Part shown: piece after piece, positions 24,001 to 34,700 of the stretch | Position numbering within the stretch: the first letter of the stretch is position 1 | Layout of the letters: each line of letters starts with the position of its first letter | Assembly (NCBI RefSeq): GCF_000003815.2 | Contig: NC_049997.1 | Coordinates: forward strand, 4,453,456-4,517,455 | Direction of reading: 5' to 3' | Length of the DNA: 64,000 nt | From: Branchiostoma floridae | Lineage: Eukaryota > Chordata > Leptocardii > Amphioxiformes > Branchiostomatidae | The notes under the pieces: model-generated | The model's input: only the letters and a program-made list of their open reading frames with translations | Told to the model about the DNA's origin: nothing | Database searches by the model: none | Translations under genes and position numbers: made by a program

Positions 24001-27000
24001 AAACCACCGCGAACATTTCAAAACTGTCCACAGTTATACCAGTACAGAAACTGTTTGCGGTGGTTTAATATTCGCGGTTTTCGTGTTGCAAATTTACCGC
24101 GAACTCAAAACCGCCGCGAACATTGTTTCCATGGCAGTAACAGACTACAGTGCATGGTGCTACCGCGAACTCCTTGTCAGCGGTTGGTTCTGTCACAGTC
24201 TGCTTTAGAATTCTAAATGAAAATCGTATAGCGACCTATGACGCTTGTGACTGCGACATAAGTATTCCTGTTCCACTAGTATCTTATGGGGTTCCCCAGG
24301 GCTACATATTTGGTCCTACACTGACATACTTCTCATGGAAGACCACATTATGACCGATCGTTTCTTTGACGTCCAATAGATCAGTATATAGTAAAAGAAA
24401 ATGTGTATTAGCTACTCACCAAAAATCTTTGGGTGACCCAAACCAAGTGAATGGTGTGAGCGCCCCTGCCAAGATGATGAGCCAGAAACAGAAGGAGAAG
24501 TTGCCTTTGTGAGGAGACAGGTCCTGCACCAGGGTCTGTAGGTTCTCCGCAGCCAACAACAGGAACACTGTGGCTCCGCTGAATAACGTCACGTTCACAC
24601 AAACACTAACCGCAACTCTGATTGTAAGAAAATGAAAGGCAGAAGAGTTTCATTAGGTTAGTATAAAGTCATAGAACAATAAGACTCTTTTTACACAATC
24701 TTTGTTTTATTCCACCGGCCGACGTTTCGGTGGCAATCTGTCATTCAGGGCAATTTTGACTGGTTTACATTGTACAACAGCAATAGGTGTCGCTGTTTGC
24801 AGATGCGGTTCCAAACACAAGGTTTTACACATACTAGTATTCAGTTTACATGATTGTTTTATTCGGTGTACGATTCTTTGCGTTTAGGACCACACCTGTA
24901 AGCAGCGACACCTATAGTTGCAGTACAATGTTAACCAGTCAGTTTTCACCGGACGAATATGACACGCGGTAACAGACTACAACTGCCACAGGCCTTAAAA
25001 GAATTTTTTTTTAGATTTAAGATAATTAAAAACAAAGCTGTCGGTGGAATTAAACAATGTTTGTTTGAAACGGTTGTCTCTTAATTCAGTGAGCTACCGA
25101 ACTGATGAAGACAAATGACAGTTCAATGTTTACAAAGATTTTACACTACAATTAACGTGCTGCAAAAGGTCAGGAGTGTAGACGTGTCTATAATTGCTAT
25201 ATACGTAACGGGTGTTCGTCAAGGTTAGATGATTGGACCATCTTTGATAGAATTTTTCTTGATAGCATTTTTCTTCTACGTTAACAATTACGTTGTAAAT
25301 CTTTCCCGATGCCTGTTTCACTTCTTGCTGCTTTCTTTCAACTCCCATACATTATACTGAATAGCCTTAAACTGCTGGGGTTCCTCAAGGGTACATTTTT
25401 GGCCCACCACTGGCGATAAGTTGTAGAATGATGGATCAGTATCAAGACGTTTTGATAGCATTTATTAGGTACAAAACTGACCACCAATGACAGCATAAAA
25501 GGTGTAACCTGTCTCCAAACTTTGTTAGGAAAATTAAATGTGCAAACAGTCCGTTTTGTGATTCACTTACTTTCCAACCTCCCCGAAAGCCCTCTCGCAA
25601 ATGGCTGGGTATCAATGCAACCCTCTGGGGGTTCCCCAGGGATACGTGTTTGGCCCACCAATGATACTTATTCAATAACCAACGAGCCATTTCTTACTGG
25701 CACGGAAATGGCTGGTGGTAAATTTTGCTTTGGCACTAGTGGCAATTATCTCCCTGGTGTATAAGTTCTTGTTACCACTCACTTCCCAACCTTCCCGAAA
25801 GCCCTCTCGCCGATGGCCGGGTAGGGGTCCCTGACGTGGTCCCTGTACTCCGGCCAGCGGAGCTGTAGGATGTTCCAACACCTGCCCAGCATGATGCCGT
25901 TATGTCCCGCCACCGCGCCACACAACACCAAGATAACCACGCCGTTCCAGCCTGGGAATGTAAAATATAGATATCACAACTTACTGCCAAACCCGGATAT
26001 ATCCGGCACACATATACATGTCCTGTGTGCCACACCCGGAAATATCCGGGATAGCGTATTCCCCCGAAGTAGCAGCTTTGCGGAAGTTAGGGATCGGACT
26101 TCGGCCTTGTTCGTTTTTGGGTTTGGAGGTCAGCGGCCAACCCTGGCACTGATAGCATTTTATAGGATTGAAACTCTGGCAGTTTAAGGGTTAACAACAT
26201 TCCGCAACTAAGTATGTGCAACCTCCTTGGTGTGTGTTTTTATCATCATCATTATCATCATCAGTCGGCTGCAGCGCAGGCGACTGCAAGCTTCCTCCAA
26301 TTCCGTGTGTTTTACACAATCTTGAAGGAGATGCTGCTCGTTTGTTAGACCTCTAAAGGCTTCTTCTTTGTTGGACCGAAAACATTTACTTTAGGCGATC
26401 AATTCGGATTTCATAACGAGAGAGAACCCTGACTAAAGCCATGCACTTTCACTCAGGTGAAAAATGACTACCTAGCATCGGCTAGGGCCGTCCCTCGAAT
26501 AGGACGTTAAATGGAGGCCCCTTATTTGAGGAGAGCCACACCTCAAGTACGTAAAAATCCCACAACACTTATGGAAGTGAGTGGTTCATAACCATAAAGT
26601 AGGACGCATCCAGGGCAATTGTCGTATTGAGGTCACCTGAGTAGCGCCAATTGGTAGCTCACTCCAGACCCTTGCTATTCAGCCATGTCGGGCGATAATA
26701 GCCCCCCTCAGTGCTGATAGACAGCGTCCTGGCAGACGCATCCTCCAACGCAGGGACATCTAACAGCCAAACTGCCTGTCTGGATGTGCCCTGCTCTTTC
26801 AACCATCACCCTTAGTTAACGTTCCTGTAGTGGACGTCCCCCCAAAACCATCTGTCAGCCAATTAGAGAATAGGCTTTCCGTTTTCAAAAGCTGTCTCGC
26901 ATGTATAAGGTAACCTCATTGATATTCATAAGCAGGGCGGTTAGGAACTAAAGGTTGAAAGACCAGGGCACATCCAGACAGACAGTTGGGAGGGTCTGCA

Positions 27001-29813
27001 TGCTCTTTTCCGTAAGACGTAGGCAGCCTATTTTATTTCCCGTAATTCGTAGGGAAAACCATCTTATCTACGTAATTCGTAGCGAGGCGACCAAATTTAG
27101 CGTAATTGCATTCCTTGATTTAGCGTAATACGTAGGAGGCTCTTCTGAATTCAGCGTAAATCGTTGTCGGGACCCCCCATGCAGACCCTCAGTTGGATGT
27201 CCCTGCGTAGGAGGATGGGCAGACGAAAATCTGTCCGCCCAGCTGCTAAGTTGAGGTCAGTGTAAACATAGAAAAAAAACCTTATTTTCAGTTGAGTGAA
27301 GTGAATTCGTCTTAAGTTAGCAAGGGCACAAGGTTGTATTTTTTCCAACAGATCCGAACCAGAACCTCTGGGGCAAACACCCTGCTGTTGTGCCACACGG
27401 CGCCACAAAGAGGTAATCACTTTATTTCCTAGCCTGTTCAAATAAACAGTTAACCAACCCGTGTTGACGACAGCTCTCGGCAGGGCCAGCACACCGCTTC
27501 CCGCCATCTCACCCACCAAGAACAGGGCAGCCGTAATCACCGTCAGGCCCTTCTTCTGCGCATGCCCAGTCTTCTTCTGCGCATGCTCAGTCCCCTTGTG
27601 TTGGATGGACCCAACTGCAAACGGCGACGTCTCATCTTCGGTTTTAACTGAAAAGGATGCGATGAAGACATTTTTTTTTCATTCTAAAAGAAGTCTATGT
27701 TTTGAGGCCGTTTCGGTTTGTGGTCAGCATTAATTGAGAAGTTGTCGATAGCTCCCTATGGTATTTTCTACGTTTGTAGCTGTTGGCAAGTAACGTAGAA
27801 AGCCACTAGAGGGTCGAAATCAAATCATTAAAAGTTACCTGGAAGCGTCATGGATTTGTTTTTCATAATCTTTTATAACTTGCACGACAGGTAGTAACGT
27901 TAGTTCACCATTAGTCAAGGGGGAACCTTTATCCGTTGTTCTAACATTTAGGGATACTAAGTCGACGGACGTTGCAAAATTTTGAAAATAGCTGCAATAT
28001 TTTGAAGATATTGCAATATTATTTGAGTCCACAGTCCCTTGACTTGATATCCCTTAAAACACATTTGTTAGAAGCAACGGATATTAATATAGGTTACTCC
28101 GCGGACAAAGGTGAATTGGAGTTACATGATTAGCTGACGACAAACCTTTCTCTGCTATGGCTATTTAGACCATCTAGGGTGATTCAAGCTTTATACACCT
28201 TTCTCACGCGGCGGCCATCATAGATTGAAGACGAGGTCAATGAGGCAAACAAACAAAACTTATTTCTAAAATCAGCTCCCATTTAGTATTTCCCCAGACC
28301 ACACAATTTTTTATAATATAAGATCAAATAATAAGTATTATAACAAGTGTTATGCACCGAAAGATGTAGCAATTTATAGTAGCGTAGACTGACCCCATTG
28401 TCCCTTAAGAAATGCAAAATAAAAACATGATAATGCAAATATTTGACGGACATGCAGCCAAATCTCTTATTGGTTGTTTGCCTAATTGGCAGGCTATCAT
28501 TGGCTGAACTACTAATTATGATGGGCAGTCTTTTGTTTGCCTCATTGAACTCGTTTTAGATCTATCATGGCCGCCGCGTGAGAAAGGTGTATTACCAAAG
28601 GTTCAATGTAACCAAACGTTTTATCGCACCGAAGCATGCCTCTATCACGTGCATTTCACGTGCCACTCAGCGTTGATTACATTGCGTCATGCAGGCGGTT
28701 GGGCAAACACATTGACCTTACTATGATTTGTTTGTACTCAAGCTGTAGACTATTTTGGAAATTATGTGCAGTTCTCTTCTGATCTGTGATTTGAGACTCT
28801 AAATAAGGAAAGCACTATAGAAGTAGAAAGACCGGCCTGAGTGTACAGTTTGTGCCCCTACATACGTACAACATGCAGCATCATGCCTTTTTCTCATGGA
28901 CCTTAGAAGTGTCGAAGAAACCTCAGTATATTTAGCGTTTCATGTCGGACTGACCATGAATTGTAGGTTTCAGAAGAGGTGATATATATTTTTCCATGAG
29001 TTATAAGTTTAGCTTTGTTCGTACGTTTTTTTTAATATCAAAGATAAATCACCTGAATAAATTGAGCAAACAATTGTACTGCTAGTTCACCCTTACCTTT
29101 ATCAATTTCAAGAAAACGGAGCATTTTGGGACATCAAGTCGATGTAATATTGTTTCAAGCTGCATTTTTTGTTGAATTGAGTTGAGTTGAATTCAGTATC
29201 CGTCGAAAGTCCCTGTTTTTAAGAATTGTTTCAACGGATATTAGTTACCCCACTTATAAACGTGAACCAACGTTACATGCACTTATGCCATGTCGCAACA
29301 CTGTCCAATACATCCATGCAGAAATGGAACCTAATGATAACGTAATATCATAAACATTGTCATAATAATGTATATACTACACATGAAGACCTTCACTGTG
29401 TCTCCTCCCAATATTGTTTATAATATATATCATAGAACCTGAATGTAGTATTTACTAGATTTATGTTATTAGCAAATAGTCTATTGCAACATTCTGGATT
29501 TGTTTCATCATTGCACTTTGATTTGTTTCATCACCGTGTTTCTTCTAATATTGCATAGCCATAAAACTATATCTATTGTCACTTTATTAGTTTAATTATA
29601 CTACATGGCTAGTTGTCTTATACAATATGATAAGTTTGTCTTACATTATACCCATTTTACAAATGGTGTGCAATAGACTTTGACTCCAGAATGACTTCGA
29701 ATTCAATGCAATTTCTGCCGCAACAGTTGTATCGTAACGAGAAAGCAAGTAAATAAGGGCTGAACAACTAGGTGTTTGACACTATGAATAAGTGAACTTG
29801 TACCTTGTGACAT
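21060..29813 (-). CDS. AAAP-family amino acid transporter, tandem copy A
   Basis: Nine coding exons splice without a break to 451 residues: 29804-29813, 27459-27647, 25783-25951, 24420-24617, 23763-23880, 23146-23269, 22615-22821, 21538-21730 and 21060-21207. Family marks are the first membrane helix ([20 protein letters not shown]), the block [20 protein letters not shown] with MKEP, and about ten or eleven hydrophobic segments ending at [16 protein letters not shown]. These place it in the amino acid/auxin permease superfamily (SLC32/36/38-like), which moves small amino acids with protons or sodium across plasma, vesicle or lysosomal membranes. The nearest subfamily and substrate are not decidable by eye. 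Length is normal. The start (MSQ, exon 1 only 10 coding bases) is supported by the same exon in copy B. The tail differs from copy B because a repeat supplies the last codons. A 21-bp duplication lengthens the N-terminus. Confidence 0.85.
22347..22450 (-). pseudogene. Stray fragment of transporter exon 7 (first extra copy)
   Basis: ACTTACTATTGGCTATCCTG, ATCGTTCCTCCAGCTCATGA and GATGAAAGCGAAGATGAGGT repeat the 3' half of exon 7 (22615-22821), donor included. An insertion (GTGTTGAGTT) breaks the frame. No acceptor is seen. Confidence 0.8.
22498..22570 (-). pseudogene. Stray fragment of transporter exon 7 (second extra copy)
   Basis: Repeats the donor and last ~60 bases of exon 7 (ACTTACTATTGGCTATCCTG through GGTTGATGACGATGATGAAT). 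It is flanked, like the other copies, by TGATTGATTGATTAA-type sequence. Confidence 0.8.
23934..24175. repeat. Two tandem copies of the CGCGAAC-family repeat
   Basis: Two nearly identical ~113-bp units begin GTACAGAAACTGTTTGCGGT at 23935 and 24048. Each holds GTTCGCGG and its complement as a hairpin. They lie in intron 4 of transporter copy A. Confidence 0.75.
24970..25042 (-). pseudogene. Stray fragment of the exon 5 start and its intron
   Basis: ACAACTGCCACAGGCCTT followed by AAAA-rich sequence and AATTAAAAACAAAGCTGTC matches 23862-23915, the acceptor end of exon 5 plus intron. Confidence 0.65.
25562..25610 (-). pseudogene. Stray fragment of the exon 3 end
   Basis: TTCACTTACTTTCCAACCTC, CCCGAAAGCCCTCTCGC and ATGGCTGGGTA copy the donor end of exon 3 (ERAFGKVGK). 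It lies ~175 bases downstream of the real exon. Confidence 0.75.
26268..26425 (+). repeat. Interspersed repeat shared with 32656-32805
   Basis: About 150 bases (CAGCGCAGGCGACTGCAAGC to GGATTTCATAACGAGAGA) match 32656-32805 with only a few differences. Both copies lie in transporter introns at non-corresponding places, so they are separate insertions or a local transfer. Confidence 0.7.
26435..26640 (+). repeat. SINE body fragment
   Basis: Shares the CACTTT-CACTCAGGTGaaaAATGA-TACCTAG-ATCGGCTAG core with the 13255-13510 SINE, but lacks the tRNA-like head. It lies in intron 2 of transporter copy A. Confidence 0.45.
26739..27217. mobile_element. hAT-type MITE with 8-bp duplication, interrupted
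   Basis: Long inverted ends begin CATCCTCCAACGCAGGGACA and are flanked by exact 8-bp duplications GGCAGACG (26731-26738, 27218-27225). The right arm is split by a second element at 26991-27189. A related uninterrupted copy is 33577-33858. It lies in intron 2 of transporter copy A. Confidence 0.85.
26991..27189. mobile_element. Nested 199-bp MITE with 8-bp duplication
   Basis: Ends AGGGTCTGCATG and CATGCAGACCCT. Flanks CAGTTGGG (26983-26990) and CAGTTGGA (27190-27197) form an 8-bp duplication with one mismatch. The body repeats CGTAATTCGTAG-like motifs. It inserted into the older element at 26739-27217. Confidence 0.85.
27894..28125. mobile_element. MITE of the GTAACGCTAGTTCACC family, degraded
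   Basis: Left GTAACGTTAGTTCACC and right GGTGAATTGGAGTTAC ends match the family seen at 48388, 57910 and 63587. Inside are the shared TTGAAAAT-GCTGCAATATTTTG and GATATCCCT motifs. It lies in intron 1 of copy A. Confidence 0.65.
28196..28589. mobile_element. TA-type MITE, copy 2
   Basis: A 394-bp element with terminal inverted repeats CACCTTTCTCACGCGGCGGC flanked by TA on both sides (28194-28195 and 28590-28591), as in Tc1/mariner-type insertions. It lies in intron 1 of transporter copy A. Confidence 0.85.
29081..29276. mobile_element. MITE of the GTAACGCTAGTTCACC family, degraded
   Basis: GCTAGTTCACC at the left and GTGAACCAACGTTAC at the right, with ACATCAAGTCGATG and AACGGATATTAGTTACCCCA inside, place it in the same family. 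It carries several small internal changes. Confidence 0.55.
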
Positions 29814-29849
29814 ATTACGTCTTCACAGACAAAACAGGACACACAAGTT

Positions 29850-30090
29850 CCTCAAAAACGTAAAATATCCTTCTCTGTGACAGTACTGTTCGTTGAAATG
29901 ATCATGCAAGATTTCAAAAAGGTTTCTCACTTTGTTGTGAGTTGGACCATGGACCTGAAGTTACATCATCACATGACGGCCATGTGTTGACACTGAAAGA
30001 TATAGTCGTATGCCGGGGTGTGGTGTCAATGCCCCCTTGTTGATTTTAGCCACGTGTTGAACTCTAGAAGGTCATATGTATTTGTTTGTA
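29850..30090 (-). promoter_or_regulatory. Putative promoter region of transporter copy A
   Basis: This stretch upstream of exon 1 shares scattered blocks with the DNA upstream of copy B: a rejoined TTGGACCAT...TCACATGAC...GCCA block and GGTGTCAATGCCCCCTTGTTGA followed by CACGTGTT, in the same order and spacing. Conservation outside the coding exons of two old duplicates suggests retained control sites. The ATCACATGAC resembles an E-box. No clear TATA box is seen. Confidence 0.35.
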
Positions 30091-30534
30091 CCTCGTTTAG
30101 TTAATGTGCAGTCACACGAATGTTCTCAGGCATATATTGATCAGGGAAAGCAGTGGAAGATGAACTACATTTCATTTGTGAATGTTCATATTACCGTTCC
30201 GAAAGAAAGAAACTGAAATTCCTTAAAATCTGCAAAACTTCCCCAAGCTTTATCACCTTAACGGCCACCTAATCAATCTTCTTGCTCAAGTCGTCCAACC
30301 CTTTTATATATGAAAATGATGGAGAATTCGTCTCCTATGGCATATGGAACAGAAGTCAAACCCATATCAAATAGCGTAATAACGTAGAAATAGATTTAGA
30401 TTAGTCGCTATTCCCTTTTGATTTATCTATGAGTATCATTTTCCTTCTTTGTTATGTATTATTATGTATACCACTACTGCTTTACATTGTATGCAATTAG
30501 CCCTCGGGCAGGAATCTGCAATAAAGATTCTATA

Positions 30535-30776
30535 AAGTCCGTACGAGGCCTGTATTGACATTTTCCATATGCAGCCGTATTCGTACGCATGAATTAAAAG
30601 CGAACCACGTTCGCATCTCAATCGTTGTGTGTCAGTTTGGGGTATGCAGGCATACGGACAGTACGGCCCGGTACACGTAACTGGAACTGGCACAAAACGC
30701 ATGAGGTGCGTATTGACTATTTCTGCGAACTTCTGCATTTGAAAAAAAAAATGTCAATACGGACCCCGTACGGACT
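30535..30776. mobile_element. MITE with AAGTCCGTACG ends
   Basis: AAGTCCGTACGAGGCCTGTA with TTGACATTTT at the left is mirrored at the right (AATACGGACCCCGTACGGAC). The arms are ~28 bp with a few mismatches. It lies between the two transporter genes. Confidence 0.65.
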
Positions 30777-31736
30777 TTTTAAACATTGTGACTGCAACTT
30801 AAGGCCCTGTATACAGTTGCATAAGACGAGCTGAAATGTAAAATAGATATTCTGTCTCGCAAACACGTTTATTGAAACAGTTTGCAACAACAATTACTAA
30901 AAGTACATTACAAGACAATGATTAGACAAAAAATATCAAAATAACAAAAATATATTAAAGCAGCTTTTTAAAAGAGAACGATCCGGTGAAACATAAGGAA
31001 AAGGATAATTTTTACGAATATTCTATATCAAGAACATCACATATCACCTTTGCATTTTGGTGCATATTGATATGATGCACCTTTGGCCGTAGCAGTTAAA
31101 AGAATCTTTTTCGCACATTTCTACCAACAAGAATAGAGTTCTAGAAATTGCACAATGTTTTTTTTTTTACATTCGCAGCTTAAAACCTTCTCTCGCAGTC
31201 ACTATACGTGTTCTTGATATCCGCATTCTTGCTTATGTTGGCTACATTTTCTGTAAAACCTTTTAGTTAACTACTAGTCAGAGTTTTTGATGGAAAATAG
31301 CCCAGTTTTATTAATGCGCTATACAATAGCCTACATCTATTATCGTTATATAGGTACTGTATAAGGCAAGAGGCATGAGAGTTTACAAAGAAAGAAGCTG
31401 GCAAGCCATGATAAATCAGATTTTACGCAAACCTTCTATACATTTTGGACAATATTTTTGGCGACACCTCAGAGGCGCGCCCTTTCTGTATTGCACAGGA
31501 ATCACGTATACGCCAATATCCCCCATAGGGGATCAGATTATCGGCGTCCCTTCAACGGATGGTATTTGGATAAACCAATATATTCCTTTAGTGCTTAAGG
31601 CCTGAAAGGAAGCCTTTTTGGCCAAGTTTATGGCTATATAAACAATATTGCATTTCTTAGTTTCTTACAATTATCAGGGAAAGTAGCCAATATGTGTGCG
31701 GCTCTTAATGTATAATCTACGCAATAATTATCAGAT

Positions 31737-34700
31737 CTACATGTCAGCAGCAGTCATGTTGACGTAACAGGGGACCACTTGGAAGCCGCCGGCGATCCCG
31801 TCAATAGCGGAGTAGGTGGAGGCTATGCCGCCCACTACACCAATCAGGATGAACTCTATGTGCCACGCCCACTCGTACGGCTGCACTTCTCTGTAAAAAC
31901 GCAAGAGGGACAAAAAAATCAGATGTGTACACGCGTACGTTTTCGCTGGACATTGGGCTTTAGAGCGCTTCAATGGAGGTAAATATTTGTTGGTTGTTAT
32001 TACCATTTCCATGTTTATTAAAAACAACTTTGGCATTCCCTCATATTTACGTATCACTCTGACCACCGTTTGTGTTTCTCATAGAACATACTTAATGATA
32101 TACCATAGAGATAACTATACCATAAAGATTTCTCTCTATTGTTAGCACTATTCTTCAAACTCATTCCTTATTGGACGTTTAATGATCAAATCGTAGAAAA
32201 CTCACATTTCTGGCCAATCAGGGCTCGTCTGTCTGGAGAGCTTCAGGTAGAACATGGAGGGGAAGACGAAAGTGAGGCAGGTGATGGTCGATCCTCCAAC
32301 CAAAGACAAGATGGCGCCGAAATGAGGCAGACTCTCTCCGGTAAACAGCACCAGTCCCACCAGGCACGTCCGGAGTAAGATCCGGAAAATACCGAACTCT
32401 GACAGAAACAAAAGACAGAAAGATTTGACGTGAGAAGTTACTGAGTATATAAGACAGTTACACAATATTTTGCTGACATGGCGCCAGAGGAAAATTGACC
32501 TCGACGTGACCATTTTACTTTGGCAGAAACAAAAGACAGAAAGATTTGACGTGAGAAGTTACTGAGTATATAAGACAGTTACACAATATTTTGCTGACAT
32601 GGCGCCAGAGGAAAATTGACCTCGACGTGACCATTTTACTTTTTTTTATTTTGCAGCGCAGACGACTGCAAGCTTCCTCCAGTTCCGTGTGTTTTACACA
32701 ATCTTGAAGGAGATGCTGCTCATTTGTTAGACCTCTAAAGGCTTCTTCTTTGTTGGACCGAAAACGCTTACTTTAGGCGATCAATTCGGATTTCATAACG
32801 AGAGACAACCCAGGCACGTCCGGAGTAGAATCCGGAAAATACCGAACTCTGACGGAAAGAAAAAAAGACGTTACAATCTCAATTAGATTTTGAGCCTCGA
32901 TATGAGGACTGTACAGGCTTTTATTGACCTTTGCTCAATTACAATACTGGAATCACGTGTTCGTAATGCCACGTGTTTATTGCGTCACGTGATCGCAAAG
33001 ACATACATGTATTTCCCTAGAGTCACGTGTTCTTAAAGTCACGTGCCCAAGTGCTGTGTCAGCTATTCTGAAGGCAATAGCCTTAACAGAAACATCGAGC
33101 AATTCATTTTTGAATATTGAAGCCAGATTATATTTTAAGGTGGGGTCACACATGCGTATATATTCACGTCCGTTTTAGGTGCGTATGAAGCTCTTAGTCT
33201 CTACCAGGCTCCACAGGTCACGGGGAAAATGGTACGAATTGGACAAATATAGATACATAACATGCCAGATGAGTTAGCTGACCGAGAAGTATGATTAGCG
33301 ACCAAGCTGACTCGTCTGACATGTTACCTTAAATATATACGCAGGTGTGACCCCACCTTTAAACTGTGCATGTGCAGCAAGACGCATTGTGAGTTATCTG
33401 TCAAAGTTCATGTCTCCTGAGACACAGACAAGTCCTGTTCGGACAAGCATAATCTGAACAAGGAAAATTTGAGGCTTTTACTTTTGATATATTATATACT
33501 AAGCATCTCCCTGCATATGCGTATTTCAAACCGTGAACCGTCTTAATCCAATCTGCTATCTACATGTATTGCGCATCATATCCTACGCGGGGACATCCAA
33601 CGGCGAAACTGCCTATCTGGATGTACCCTGCTTTCTCAACCGTCACTCTTAGTTCCCATGGGCGTCGCCACAAACCAGCTGTAAGCCAATCAGAGAATAG
33701 GCCTTTCAGTTTTCAAAAAGGATTTCGCATATATAAGGGTAAGCTCGTTAGTATTTTTAAGCAGACTCTGACGGTCAGGAACTAAGGGTGACGGTTGAGA
33801 AAGCAGCGTACATCCAGACAGGCGGTTTCGCCGTTGGGTGTCCCTGCGTAGGAAGATGTCTATTGCTGAGAATCAAGTGGACTTACTGTTGGCTATCCTG
33901 AGTCGTTCCTCCAGCTCCTGACAGACCGGGTTGATGACGATGATGAAGGCGAAGATGAGGTGTAACGTGATGAGGATGAGAGAAGCGTACTTCAGACCCC
34001 CCGCCGTCAGGGTAGACAGGATGTTGTTGTCACACTCCGACTTGTAGACCAGGAAACCCGCAATGGACACTGGGAGGTACATCAGCAGCAAAGCTGGGGG
34101 GGGGGGGGGGTAGTAGCATGTATGTCAGCATAAATGTGTATACTTGCCGTAATTTTCCCATTTAAATCAATCACAAATCTTTCAGTCAATCAAGTTAAAG
34201 TTACGTGTTTCTAAAGCCTAGAGTACGGGATCACTAAGTCAAGTGTTCGTAACGCCACGTAATTATGAAGTCACGTGTTCAAGTGGTGGATCATGTACAT
34301 TGACGTCGGCTAAAGGGTTGGGGAAAATTTTGGTGAGCCCACAATATTGGACGTTTTCTACTGCAAGCTAACATAAACACTGACAAAGAAACAGACAAAG
34401 AGACAATTAATTCGTTAACTGGATGAAATCACGATCATTTGAGGCCTATTCGCAAACACACCCAACTCGACATACAAACAGCAAGCTCTGCCCCTGGTAC
34501 GTTGCCAAAACCTTTACGCGAATACCCCCACGCAACAACAAATATACACATCCCTTCTAACATACCTGCAAACGCCAAGACGACTGATCTGTAGAATTTC
34601 TCTGGCTCTTTCATGTCGTGTTGAATTGTGGGAAATGTGGACGCTCCGCCGAACGCGAACAGAATAGTTCCGAACGTTAGGAATACCGCCTGGAAAAGAA

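Larger units (their letters stand above)
24288..25660 (+). repeat. Three reverse-transcriptase B-motif fragments in introns of copy A
   Basis: At 24288-24320, 25377-25412 and 25628-25660 the plus strand reads [22 protein letters not shown] and [11 protein letters not shown]. The motif (G-x-PQG-x-x-x-GP) is the B block of LINE-type reverse transcriptases. Only ~35-60 bases around it are shared. Confidence 0.6.
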
